DNA of 64,000 nucleotides, taken from contig CM034305.1 in the NCBI GenBank assembly GCA_019925795.1, positions 63,352,573 to 63,416,572 on the forward strand, in the 5' to 3' direction. The stretch is from Dendrobium chrysotoxum. Lineage: Eukaryota > Streptophyta > Magnoliopsida > Asparagales > Orchidaceae. The notes below the pieces were generated by a model. The model was not told the DNA's origin. It searched no databases and worked only from the letters and a program-made list of their open reading frames with translations. Positions 10,561-21,434 of this stretch are shown here, one piece after another. The translations under genes and the position numbers were made by a program. Within the stretch, counting starts at the first letter, position 1, and each line of letters opens with the position of its first letter.

Positions 10561-12000
10561 ACCTCCCTCTCTTCTATGAACCTTATGAGATTATTATATA
10601 TCGTCTATTTTTATTTTATTTTTGGAATTTAACCTTACGTGGTTTGCTAGCTCAAATGATGTTGGTATCGTTGTAAAAAGTTACAAATAGAAGGAAGGTT
10701 GACATTCAAGAAAGATACAAAAGAAAAAAGAATTGTTAGATTAAAGCTGTTGCAATCATTAACTTTGTGAAACCCTATTTCATATTTAATGATCAGATTA
10801 AGATGCTCAATGAAGCAAAGACTACCATTATTGAATTAAAGGAGAAGTAGTGATGTGCATTACTTCTCATGCTAAGCTTAATATCATGCATCTTAATTCT
10901 CAATGCGAAGTGACACAATACTTGCTAAGAATTACTTCAATTATCTCTCCAGAATTTTCTCCAACATTGAGTCCAAAACTTAAAAAATCTTTCATCTTGC
11001 ACCATTTTCATTATGGTACATGTATCTCTTAGGACTATCATGATTTTTAATATAATTTTGGAGATTTTTTCAACCAATAGAAGTACCTTTTTTTTGGATT
11101 ATAAAGATCCCATTGATCTTTAGGTTAAACTTGGACAAGGGTACCTTGGACTAAAGGCATTAAAGAAGTTTCACTGCTCTTGTCCTCATATGAGATTGCA
11201 TTAATCTAGTCTTCATTTTTTGTTACATTGATGTGCGGAGGATACCTTAAAGCATGAATTTTAGTAGTAACAATCATATGAATTTTGGTAACCTCAACTA
11301 TGGAGATTGGATGACGATTTCTTACTCGAAATCTTACCCAATTGGTCGCAATGAAATCACTCATTGGCATTCATGAATCTGGAAACATACTCTAGCATCT
11401 CTTCCAGCATTACAGGGTACATTTTTTTTGCTTTAGTAAATTGTAAAGGACCAAGTTGATTGTCATCTCCATGATGCCTGACTAAGTGTTAGTAACCTCT
11501 CGAGATGTCAATCGATGCGAATGATGAATGCCTATTCCACTTATCAGATCCATAGTTATTAAGGAATGTCTATTCCACTTATTAGACCATCAAGAGGGTT
11601 GAGTAGGTTGTGCAAACTACATAGAAGCAACAAAATTTGTTATGCATTAATAGCATAATTCGTCAATAAGATAATGCTTTTGATCCAATATTTAATGATC
11701 CATCTCTATTGGTGTGCTCCAAAATAATGGTGAAAATCTATAAGTGCAAATTTCTAAAGACCAAAGCCAAAGCCACTGCAACAACAAAAGTCCTTATATG
11801 CTCAATGAGGTCACTCATTGAGACCCTTATTCTTGTTAAGTGATGGAATCTCGACGAGTTCCCTCTTAGAAGTTTTGATAAGAACAAGTTGTATGCCTCA
11901 TACTATATGCCAAAGAAATGAATTATGGAAATTCCATGGAGCACTTTCCCCATTGATTCATTATATGAAAAGTTATGATAGTGGTAGAAAGTTATTCAAC
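10561..12000 (-). pseudogene. Probable Tat gag/protease region, very decayed
   Basis: This is where gag and the protease start should lie in a minus-strand gypsy element. The best piece is EMLEYVSRFMNANE (about 11420-11360), resembling the gag block LLERA-KYINAEE. The rest has no motif I would defend. Plus-strand frames at 10850-11032 and 11818-12003 look like chance. Confidence 0.35.
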
Positions 12001-12210
12001 TAAAAAAAGAGTGAAAGCAACCTCAAGGATAACATTCTAATCATTACAAAATGTATTAGCCAAAATTGTCAAAACTTTTATTTGACAAATTTTATAAACC
12101 GTGTTACGATTAAGATAGATTTCAAAGTTATTAGATTTATACAAAAATTAGTGTTGTATATGATATCATAAATTGAACTAATCTCAACGCCAATGCAAGA
12201 ACTTTGAAGC

Positions 12211-12220
<10 letters not shown>

Positions 12221-12241
<21 letters not shown>

Positions 12242-13297
12242 GGAAACCCCTCGGTGGGGGCCTACGTGTTAATTAAGGAAAACAGTTACAAGGTCCTTAA
12301 AGGGACTACAAGCTCCCTACTGCTTGAACGAGCTACAAAAATAATTAAAAAAGAAAACTCTACGAGCTCGAGGTCCCTGCTAAAGCACAATACACAGTAA
12401 CCTAGGGACATTCTACGGTGCACAAGAGCGAGCACCCAAAAATAAGAAGCAAACCAAAAAGAACTATTCCAAAACTGCTTCTCAATCAAAAACATGACAA
12501 TATACCTCCACCGAGCTTTAGCAGCCTTCAAAAAGATCTTCCATTCCCTAAATACGGTGGAGCAATAGCCATCCTGCAAAACGATGAACAAAACCTGCAA
12601 AGAGAAAATCACAATATACCAAAGATTGCAAACAGTAAAATGGGTAACATTATGGGGATTATCCGCAGCCGGTAACACCAGATAAGAAACCAGCCAAGGG
12701 TGGCCAAGGAAATCAATGAACTTCCACCACCACAGAGATTCAACCAAACTAGGAGAATCCTGAATGGTGGATAAAACCTTACCAGCATAGGCAAAATAGC
12801 CAATCCAACAAACAGAACAACAATCGACCTTCCCTTTCAGAGGACAGCAATAAACACACAAACAGAAAGGCCAAACAAACCTCCCCAAATATCTAGAAAC
12901 ATAGATAAAACAGAAATCATCAGAAGTATCTAACCAACCAGCGAAAACCAAGAGAATGTCATCCACCTCCCTCCCCAAAAAAAGGAAGCAGAAGAGAAGA
13001 TACTAGCCCCAGCAATAGATCCAAATAGAATTCCCATAGGCAAACCCGAAAAGGTTAGTCAAAAATAGTAAAACAAGCATAAGATAGTTAGACCCAAAAG
13101 AAAACCCAAAAAGACAAAAGCAGGAAGAAACCCTAATAACAGAAAGAAACATAGAGAACAATAGGAACCACACCAAGCAACAAAAAACTAAAGATCATAA
13201 CAACCGGCAGAGAGATAGACATTAAGGCAAACAAATAAAGGGGATCCAAACAGAGATCAAAAAGCCCAAAGAAGCAGACAAAATAAAAACCAAGAGG
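12221..13297 (-). other. LINE B 3' UTR with poly-G
   Basis: About 1 kb with no convincing product. On the element's sense strand it is T/G-rich, so all frames give hydrophobic low-complexity peptides; the 230-codon frame at 12286-12978 is an example and I do not call it a gene. Conserved segments such as GAGCTCGAGGTCCCTGCTAA (plus strand) recur in LINE I. Confidence 0.7.
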
Positions 13298-14419
13298 TTA
13301 ACTACACACATAGGGGGTACCAAACCCATCAAGCTTCAGTAAACCACGCAGGGGAGCCGGAACATAAGATCCGATCAAATCGGTGAATGATGCAAGGTGA
13401 CAACCCCAGTTAGCCAGCCAATTAGCACATTTATTCCCATCTATAGAGATATTCTGAAATGAATGGTTAAAATAGCTCACATCTTATAAATATACCGCCT
13501 TTGATAAAACAAGTCAGCATGACACAAGTTCTCCCTCCCAGCCAATAAAGAGCTGAAATCAAAACTGGTATTAGCCTCAATGATAACATTCAGAGTCTTA
13601 AAAGTCCAGCAGAGGTTCATGTCATGAATAATGGCACAGTTAACAGCTAAAGAAACATTACCCTGGTGAAGCAAAAGCAAAAATGAGCTTACCATTACTG
13701 TCTCTAATAGTACCACCACAACCTCCAGAATTACCAGAATAAATACCATCCACATTCAGTTTAACAAAGTCCTGAGGAGGCTTGTTCCAAAACACAAGAT
13801 TGATAGGAGAACTCCCCAGAGCCGACAGGCCAAAGGTATAGCCAATAGAATAGTAGTTCTTGAAATTCTTATGAGAAAGAATTCTAACAACAATAAGAGA
13901 AGAAACCTTCTCTTTGATCTTAAAAATAACATTATTATGATTCATTTTGACATTGTTAAAAACAGAGTTATTTCTTTCTAACTAGATAAACCACAATATA
14001 AGACAAGGGATAACATTACGAATATGACCATTAGACTTAATAAATCAAGCATTAAGTAAATATTTTAAAGACAGTTTACCATTAAAACAGTTAATCTGAA
14101 ATAAGTCATCAAAGTAAACCCAAGTACGCACTGCCACCGGGCCAGAGATAAAGACATGGTGCATACTTTCAAGGTGGCAGCAACATTGGCATTTGGAAGC
14201 CAACTGAAAACCTTTTTTGATAAGGTTGTCCTCAGTGGGCAAATATCTGTGAAGGATTCTCCAAACAAAAACAGATATAGTGGAGGGAATGCTTTTATGC
14301 CAAATATTCGCAAAAATATAATCAAAATTGTTTTTAACCCGAAAAGAGTGCCACGCCTCCTTTAAATGGAAGCCACCATCCTTAGAAAAATCACTAATGA
14401 TTTTTGTATCATAATATCT
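13298..14419 (-). pseudogene. LINE B ORF2 C-terminus (zinc-binding plus RNase H)
   Basis: Pieces from right to left: SKDGGFHLKEAWHSFRVK, LPTEDNLIKKGFQLASKCQC (zf-RVT core, Cys-rich, followed by HVF), the LERNNS linker, KPPQDFVKLNVDG with GGCGGTIRDSNGKLIFAFA (RNase H first strand), then IIEANTSFDFSSLL, and WLANWGCHL near the end. Several stops and shifts separate them. Relative to working RNase H, the AE position reads AVN and the ETD position reads EAN, so two catalytic acids are absent. The last 13480-13298 piece ends PAPLRGLLKLDG. Confidence 0.8.
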
Positions 14420-14701
14420 TGAGCATTTTTTCCACTTAAATTAAGAGCTAGCAGGCCTATCAAAAGAAAAAATTTATTATTCATATTTTGTTAAATTAAT
14501 ATTTCTTGTTTGACTAATTTTTGTAAACTCATTTATTAATTATATGAAAGAAATAAGAGCAATATTCAATGACCATGTTAAGATAATAACTTGATTATGT
14601 TTATATACACACATAAATAAGTTTATATATACACACACATGATGATGATGATATATATATATATATATATTCTATAACTTGTATGTAACTATTAAATAGA
14701 T
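14420..14701. other. AT-rich spacer with (TA)n
   Basis: Contains GATGATGATGATATATATAT-type microsatellite at about 14641-14670. No gene signal. Confidence 0.7.
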
Positions 14702-14789
14702 TTAAGGTTTGTTTGGGACAACTTTCTTATTATTTTATAAAGCAACTTTTTAGAAAGTAGTAAGATTGCTGTTTCAAACGAAGTCTTAA
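14702..14789. mobile_element. Short foldback MITE
   Basis: An 88-bp near-palindrome: start TTAAGGTTTGTTTGGGACAA, end TTTCAAACGAAGTCTTAA, with AAAGCAACTTTTTAG in the centre. It belongs with the tandem pair at 2697-3067 but lacks their middle. Confidence 0.7.
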
Positions 14790-14905
14790 TATTTGTAACA
14801 ACTCATATTCAATAAGATAAATAACAAGATTAAAAAAAAAATCAGCTTATTTATTTAATGAGATAAGCCTAATAACAGAAGCTCCAGCTCGTCTCATTTA
14901 ACCCC

Positions 14906-15345
14906 TAACAAGGAGCGTAAATGAGCCAAGCTCGAGTGAGCTTGTTGTGAGTTTATATTTGACTCATTCAAATTTTCATATATTCTTGCTCAGCTCGCAT
15001 TCAAAATTATTCCTAGATATTGTGTTTATATTCGACTTGTTTGAATTCAAGCTAACACAAGCCAATTTTGAGCAAAATGAAAATAAAAAAATCCATAAAA
15101 TAATATAATAGTTTTACTTATTTACTAATAAATAAATAAATAAATATGAAAAATGTATAAAATTAATATTATTCATTTATTTATTTCAAATAAATAATGT
15201 GTGGAAATCTAATTAAGGTTATTTTAGTTGGGCTTAATAAGAAAAAGTGCACAAAACTATTCAATATCAGCTCATTTATTTAACAACAAATTAATTATGA
15301 GCTTCTTAACTAATTAAACTTGAGCCATTTATGGTTAATGATTTT
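14906..15345. mobile_element. Possible decayed hAT-like element
   Basis: Left end GTAAATGAGCCAAGCTCGAG and right end AAACTTGAGCCATTTATGG are inverted with respect to each other, with repeated GAGCTTGTTGAG-like and AGCTC words between. The same kind of ends recur at 23131 and 56567. No TSD identified, so the call is tentative. Confidence 0.4.
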
Positions 15346-16385
15346 GTTACCAATTTTAATCCTAACTAACACTAATTTATCAAAAATTTAAAAAATTATA
15401 TTTATTTTAATATTGCTATATTTCCAGATCTGGCATTGTTGACTAATTGAAGAGATGAGGTGTACAAAACGCCGAGGATCAGACAGTCATTAGCGAACCA
15501 CCTCAAAATTGCACACAGTACGATAAGATGGCAACAAGGGGCATAACCAACAACTGGTGGGTTCAACCACGTCTAGATCATCAGTTAGGATCCCCCTTAT
15601 CGAAGGATGAGATGGCGACAAAGCCATTCCGATTTCACCGTTCGATTAGCTCATCATGGATCAGAGCCATTGGCTTGAAGAAATCTTTTCCTCCAAAAAA
15701 TAAAACAACAAGAAGAAATCGGTGGCGGCGGCTGGTAATATACTAATATGTTATCAATATTATATATATAACACCTTAAATTTTATTATTTATAAAATGT
15801 ACCCTTTTTACATCAATTTTTACTTTTCAAGTTTGCAAATTTATAACTTGTAAATATTTATGAAGTAAAAAAAAATTATTTTTATAAGTAGATATATTTT
15901 AAATGTTGTATATGTAATTTTCTTAAAAAAAAAGAGGGAGCAAAAAGGAATTATGCTTCATTTCCTATATAAATTCACAATTAAAAGTATTTTTTTAATT
16001 TATTTAACAATATTATATTTAGAAATTTTCTTACTTCTTAAACTATATATATTTTAATTAAATATAATATTAACATATATAATTTTATGATTTTTTTTTC
16101 AAGTAAAGCATTCTATTAAAGTAAAAAATTAAAATAGATAAACTAGTATTAATGTTATTAGTTTTTTTCAAATATATTTTCCTTCGAAGGGTCACTTTGG
16201 TAAATGAATAAAATAAAAATATAAAAAATAATGGCATTACACTTGTTAAGAGAACAATTAATAAAATAAAATCTTTTAAAAATAAATTTTAAAATGCTGA
16301 TTTTCAACTAATACTAATTATTTTCTTAAGCAAAATTTGATGGTGGGTATATAAAAATTTATTAAAATTAATTATTATTGTTTAC
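15346..16385. other. AT-rich spacer with one unassigned GC-richer patch
   Basis: Positions 15430-15745 are less AT-rich and contain a 72-codon plus-strand frame (15528-15746; starts MATRGITNNWW, ends RRNRWRRLVIY). I do not recognise it and see no domain; it could be a relic of a host exon or chance. The remainder is AT-rich with nothing recognisable. Confidence 0.5.
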
Positions 16386-16401
16386 TATTTCTATGATAAA
16401 A

Positions 16402-18897
16402 TTTTATTGGAGGAGATTTAAATGGACATGTTGGTAGAGAGGTAAATGATTTTAAAAGCATTCATGGTGGATATGGGTTTGGAATGACTAATGAAGGTTG
16501 GAATGACTAATGAAGGTGGTAAGACCATACTAGATTTTTCTTTAGCTTATAATTTTTTAATTGCTAATACCTTATTTAAGAAAAGAGATGAGCATCTCAT
16601 CACTTATAAGAATGGTTATAGTAAAACTCAGATTGATTATTTTCTTATAAGAAAAGTAGATCGTTTAGATTGCAAAGATTGTAAAGTTATTCCGAGTGAA
16701 AGTTTATGTACCCAACATCGCTTATTAGTTTTAGACTTTAAGATGAAAGGACAGAAAATAAAAAATAAAGTAAAGCAATTTTCTAGGATTAGATGGGGGC
16801 ATTTAAAGAATAGTAATAAAAATATTTTTGAGAGTAAGATTTTAGATTCTAAGATTTTATTTGTGCATGAGGATGCTAATGTTATGTGGGAAAAAGTGGC
16901 TAGGGATATTAAAAATATTGCTAAAGATGTGTTTGGAGTATCAAAGGGAAAAGCCCCTAATAGTAAAAATAGCTGGTGGTGGAATCCAATTGTGCAAGAA
17001 AAGATAAAAAATAAGAAGATTTGTTATAAAAATTGGTTTAGATGTAAAAATTCTGATAATTGGGAAAGACATAAAGAGGCATGTAAGGATTCTAAGAAAG
17101 CAATATGTGATGCAAAGATCTTAGTTTTTAATGATTTATATAATAGATTAGATACTAAGGAGGGAGAAAGATATATGTATAAGCTAGCCAAACAAAGAGA
17201 TAGGAGTAGTAAGGATTTAATTCAAGTGAAGTGTATTAAGGATGAAGATCAAAAAGTACTTTTCTTAGAAGATGATATTCAACAAAGGTGGATGAGATAT
17301 TTTGATAAACTTTTTAATGAAGATTGTAGGAATACAATTGACTTAGTGACCTTAACATCCTAAATGAAAATAAAGATTTCTGTTTTTATCGGCGTATTAG
17401 TAAAACCGAAGTTAGAGAGGCTTTAAAGAAAATGAAGTGTGGAAAAGCTGTTGGACCTGATGATATCCCAATAGAGATGTGGAAATGCTTAGGAGATGAA
17501 GGAATTTCTTGGCTAACTAAACTTTTTAATAATATTTTGAAGACTAAAAAGATGCCAGATGCGTGGAGAATGAGTGTATTGATTCCTATTTATAAGAATA
17601 AAGGTGATGCACAAGATTGTGCGAATTATAGAGGAATTAAGTTAATGTGTCACACTTTAAAACTATGGGAGCGAGTTATGGAGCGTAGGCTGCGGCGTGA
17701 TACTAATGTTTCTCAAAATCAATTTGGATTCATGCCTAGTAGGTCTACTATGGAAGCCATACATTTATTGAGAGGTTTGATGGAGAAATATAGGGAGAAT
17801 AAGGAGGATCTACATATGATATTTATTGATTTAGAGAAAGCATATGATAAAGTTCCAAGAGAAGTGCTATGGAGAGTTCTTGAAAAGAAAGGAGTTAATA
17901 ATGCTTATATTCAAATCATTAAAGATATGTATGAAGGAGCTACTACTTGTGTTCAAACACAAGGTGGTTTGACCAAGTATTTCCCTATTTCGGTTGGATT
18001 ACATCAAGGATCAGCTTTAAGCCCATATCTTTTCGCGTTAGTCATGGATGTTCTCACTAGACATTTACAAGAGGATGTACCCTGGTGTATGCTTTTTGCT
18101 GATGATATTCTTCTTGTTGACAAGACTAAAGAGGGAGTTGAAGGTAAACTTGAAGTCTGGAGATCAACCTTAGAGTCTAAAGGTTTTCGCTTGAGTAGAT
18201 CTAAAACTGAATATATGGAGTGTAATTTTAGCAGTAATAGACCTAGTGAGGGGATTGTGACTTTGGGCGATCAAGTCATTAATAAGAGTACACGTTTTAG
18301 ATATCTTGGATCTATTGTTCAGAGTGATGGTGAAATAGATGGGGATGTTATCAGTAGAATTCAAGTTGGATGGTTGAAGTGGAGGAATGCATCGGGCTTG
18401 TTGTGTGATAGAAAAGTCCCCCTTAAACTTAAGGAAAAATTCTAGAAGATGGTGGTGAGACCTGCAATGCTTTATGGTGCAGAATGTTGGCCATTAAAAG
18501 AGAAGCACAATACTAAGTTATGTGTTGCGGAGATGAGGATGCTTAGGTGGATGAGTGGATTTACTCTTAGAGACAGGATACGAAATGAGCATATACGTGA
18601 AAAGGTTGGAGTAGCTCCAGTGGAGGATAAGATTAGAGAGAGTCGCCTTAGATGGTTTGGTCACATAAAACGGCGGCCTTCCGATGACCCAGTTAGGAAA
18701 GTAGAGGTATTAGATTTGACTTATGTTAAGAAAGGTAGAGGTAGACCTAAAAAGACTTGGTTAGAAAATATTAGAAATGATCTTTCTCTATTAGATTTAA
18801 ACGAGAATTTGACTTTGAACCGGACACAATGGAGAAAAAGGATTCATGTTGCCGACCCCACGTAGTGGGACAAAGGCTTGTTATTGTTGTATTGTTG
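16402..18897 (+). mobile_element. RTE-clade LINE, 5'-truncated copy 2
   Basis: Starts inside the endonuclease (FIGGDLNGHVGRE) and ends with CACGTAGTGGGACAAAGGCT followed by a TTG-rich tail. It is flanked by a perfect 16-bp duplication TATTTCTATGATAAAA (16386-16401 and 18898-18913). It is very similar in protein sequence to the nested copy at 40340-42496, so both come from a recently active family. Confidence 0.93.
16403..18868 (+). pseudogene. RTE endonuclease/RT polyprotein with two shifts and one stop
   Basis: Order: endonuclease C-terminus (GGDLNGHVG; QIDYFLIRK; catalytic-His block TQHRLLVLDF), RT (KAVGPDDIPIEMW, NYRGIKLMCHTLKLWERV, NQFGFMPSRSTMEAIH, MIFIDLEKAYDKVPRE, GLHQGSALSPYLFALV, LFADDILLVDK), thumb and a basic C-terminal region ending TQWRKRIHVADPT. 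Defects compared with the sister copy: a perfect 19-bp tandem duplication (16480-16498 repeated at 16499-16517), a one-base loss near 17345, and a Tyr-to-stop change at 18443-18445. The FADD catalytic motif is intact. Dead as written but only lightly damaged. Confidence 0.92.
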
Positions 18898-18913
18898 TAT
18901 TTCTATGATAAAA

Positions 18914-20200
18914 ATATTTAAAATTTATTATATTTTTTGCTTTATTTTTATTAAATAAAAAATTGTATATTTTCATTTTTATATTTAGAAATGATATATT
19001 ATTATATTAATTTGACTAACATAAAAAGCATTTTCTATTAAACAATATAGTATCACAATTCTCTTTTATAAATGCCTCCAAAATATTTTCAAATCATTAA
19101 TACTAAATTTATATTTTTAAAGTCAGATTTTTTGATCAAAATATTTTTAATTTTTTCAGCTTTTATTTAATAGAAATTTAATATTAAATTTTTTTAATTT
19201 CTTACATATATTTATATCCACATTAAAATAAATTTAATGAATTTCTCACTTACTAACTAAACTTTGGTCAAATGTCCTCATAATAATTTTTTCTTGTTTA
19301 AGAATTCCAATACATATTAATTACCCATTAAACAAGAGTTTAAAGTCGCTCAGAAAAAGGAATTAGAAAAATAAGATTAAACTTTTCTGTAATTATTCAT
19401 ATAAATACTTATAAATAATTTTTTCTTAAAAATAATTATATTTAATAACTATACAAGCAATAAAGCAAAAATACTTAACTATTATTATCACTAATGTGCA
19501 CATAATATATGTAATTAACCAAAATAATTTTTTTAGAAAAATTAAACTATTTTAAATTATTGATTAGTTAAATATTACATTTATTTTATAATAATTTTAA
19601 AACTTAAATATGTTATATATAAAAGTATTCCAAGTGCATGTATGTACTGAGAATGATGTGATACAACCACTGGGCATTCAAATTTGTCCAAATGAAATGA
19701 CATAAAGTGAATTACAAAATTATCCTCATGAACAATTTCTTCATAAAAATATCATAAAGTTTTCATAAAAAAATAATATAACTCCCCCAACTAAAAAAAT
19801 ATTTGTAATTGTAATTTTTAATTGATTCATCTAAATAAAGTATAATTTAAGGGGTTTCATAATGATGTGATGCAAGTTGGATGTGATGAGTTCAATAAAA
19901 TGATATTTTTTAAAAGATAATTTTATCTTTTTTGCACTTTACTCCCTCTTTTACGTAATTTTGCTTAAGTGCTACAGACTCTCTGTTCCTGGATGGAGAG
20001 GGTGGGAGGCAGGAAGAGAGAGAGGGAATGGCTTCTCTTGATGCTTAGCATGATTGAGAACACGAGGGGGTTGGGACCATAGAGAGAGAAAGTGAAGAGG
20101 AAGCATAAAGATGGCTCCTTTTATTATTATTTTTTTTCTCAAAGAAATATCCAAGAAGCTGTATTTGGCTAAGTTCAGGAAGACAATCTCATTCTACAAA
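18914..20200. other. AT-rich spacer upstream of MIR156
   Basis: No coding frame, repeat or TE signature that I can support. Composition becomes GA/CT-rich from about 19970, leading into the miRNA gene. Confidence 0.6.
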
Positions 20201-20437
20201 TAGCAGAAGAGAAAGCAATCGAGGAGACTGACTACTGCAAGCCTTTTTTTTTAATCGAAGAGAAAACGCTCTGAGTTGAGAAGGTTACCTGAAAAGAGTA
20301 GAAGAAGAGAAGATGAGCAAATAGATCATTTGATCGCAGATCGGGATCTGATCTTTCATCACAAACAATTTTCTTCCTATTTATCTATCTCTCTCTCTTT
20401 CTCTTTTGCATCTTTTATTATTGGATCGATGAGAGTG
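20201..20437 (+). promoter_or_regulatory. Probable MIR156 promoter/5' primary-transcript region
   Basis: CT-rich stretch (ATCTATCTCTCTCTCTTTCTC at about 20384-20404, one base differing from a perfect run) directly upstream of the hairpin, a composition common in plant core promoters and 5' leaders. A weak TATA-like CTACAAATAGC lies near 20195. No transcription start can be fixed from sequence. Strand follows from the hairpin. Confidence 0.35.
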
Positions 20438-20526
20438 GGCTGACAGAAGAGAGTGAGCACACAGCGTTGAAGACTGCATCGACGAATGCCGTTCTTGTTG
20501 CGTGCTCACCTCTCTATCTGTCAGCC
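20438..20526 (+). ncRNA. MIR156: miR156 precursor hairpin
   Basis: The 5' arm (20441-20460) is the canonical mature miR156, TGACAGAAGAGAGTGAGCAC. The 3' arm GCTCACCTCTCTATCTGTCA (20504-20523) pairs with it with only two single-base bulges. The outer GGC/GCC pairs at 20438-20440 and 20524-20526 close the stem; the terminal region is about 43 nt. The form matches known plant MIR156 precursors. In plants miR156 guides ARGONAUTE1 to SQUAMOSA PROMOTER BINDING PROTEIN-LIKE (SPL) mRNAs and maintains the juvenile phase. I see no second miR156 or miR529 hairpin nearby. Which family member it is cannot be told from the window. Confidence 0.96.
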
Positions 20527-21434
20527 AGCCTTATTATTTGGCCACTTTAATCGAACCCATAGCATAGCTCTTCTTTCCTCTTTAGGTTTGCTTTTCCTTT
20601 CTTTTCTTCCTATCTATCCATCACACGCCACAAGCCGAAGACAAAACAGAAAGAAATAGAGAGCTTCGGTGCGGAGCATTTGGTTGTGGCTCATCCAAAT
20701 GGCAGATCAGATCTCCCACTCTTTTGACACGTCTCCTGGGGCTCGAATTCCCACACTTGCCTGTTTTCGAGGTGTTGATTTTATTGGTTTCTTCAAATTT
20801 GCTTTGGAATAGCGTGAAATATTTGGATAAAGTTGATATCTTGATGATTTTGTAGATGCAAGAGGAAAAATCTTGCCTTCATGATTTTGTGGATGCAAGA
20901 GGAAATCTTGTTCGCGTGGGCAAATAAGAGATCAGGCGGTGTGGGTTTTGAGTTATAGAGCGAGAAGACAAATGGTTAATTCCCCCTCCCCCCACTCCCA
21001 AAAAAAAAAAAAATTTGTGGGCTCGGATAGCGAGAAGATGAGATCGGGAAGCGTACGCCTCCTCTGCTCTTCCGTGCTACCTGGCTTAACGGACCCTACT
21101 GTTGACTGGTCCTTGCTCCCTCTTCTTTTTTTTTTACTCTTTCTTCCTTCGCCTCCTCTTTTTCTTCTTGCGTCTTCTTTTTCTCTGTATACTTCGTTTT
21201 GTATTTCAGAAGATCTGTTCAGTTGCTACCGGCTCTTGAAAGACAAGATCTTTGTCTTCATGAATGAGGTTTGATGATAAAAAACCCTAATTTAAGCACT
21301 CAACTTTCTTCTCTCTCTCGCTCTTCGTCCTAATTTCTCTCTCTCTTTATCTCTCTTTTCATTACAGCAATGGCTTTCTGATAGGAAGAGGAGGAAATGT
21401 CATCTCAATAGAGTTGAACAGGTTTGATCTTTAC
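20527..21434 (+). other. Downstream part of the MIR156 locus, CT-rich
   Basis: Contains CTCTCT and TTCTTCCTTCG-type runs and, near 21361-21422, an exon-like piece ending GAACAG before GTTTGATC. A 111-codon frame at 20939-21274 is low-complexity (Leu/Phe/Ser from CT-rich DNA) and not convincing. Primary miR156 transcripts are often long and spliced, so this may be its 3' part, which is inference. Confidence 0.35.

Larger units (their letters stand above)
6330..12000 (-). mobile_element. Decayed Ty3/gypsy element, Tat-type, with two later insertions
   Basis: Translating the minus strand by eye gives a broken but collinear gypsy polyprotein: probable gag (about 11900-11280), protease end (10560-10352), RT approach and RT (about 8900-7708), an RT/RNase H connection (7150-7080) and a second RNase H (about 6690-6338). 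The second RNase H after RT is a mark of the Tat/Ogre group. Two insertions split it: a solo LTR just after protease and a hAT MITE within the RT/RNase H part. No open frame exceeds about 60 codons. Terminal LTRs and integrase were not found. Confidence 0.75.
12211..14419 (-). mobile_element. L1-type LINE 'B', 5'-truncated
   Basis: The 3' end is at the left: a T-run (12211-12220), then 23 Gs, then the shared 3' core AAACCCCTCGGTGGGGGCC and TACGTGTTAAT on the plus strand. A ~1.05-kb 3' UTR (to about 13297) is followed, going right, by RNase H, a WLERNNS linker and a zinc-binding domain. The element is truncated near 14419; a possible target remnant is CTTTGAAGC versus CTTGAGC, which I regard as weak. 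It is the same subfamily as LINE I, with near-identical 3' UTR segments. Confidence 0.85.

Noticed and set aside
12286..12978. 230-codon minus-strand frame resembling a membrane protein
   Set aside because: It lies in the LINE B 3' UTR; hydrophobicity comes from T/G-rich sequence seen in all the sister UTRs, and no domain is present.
20939..21274. 111-codon frame downstream of MIR156
   Set aside because: Low-complexity Leu/Phe/Ser run from CT-rich DNA; more likely part of the miRNA transcript or its flank.
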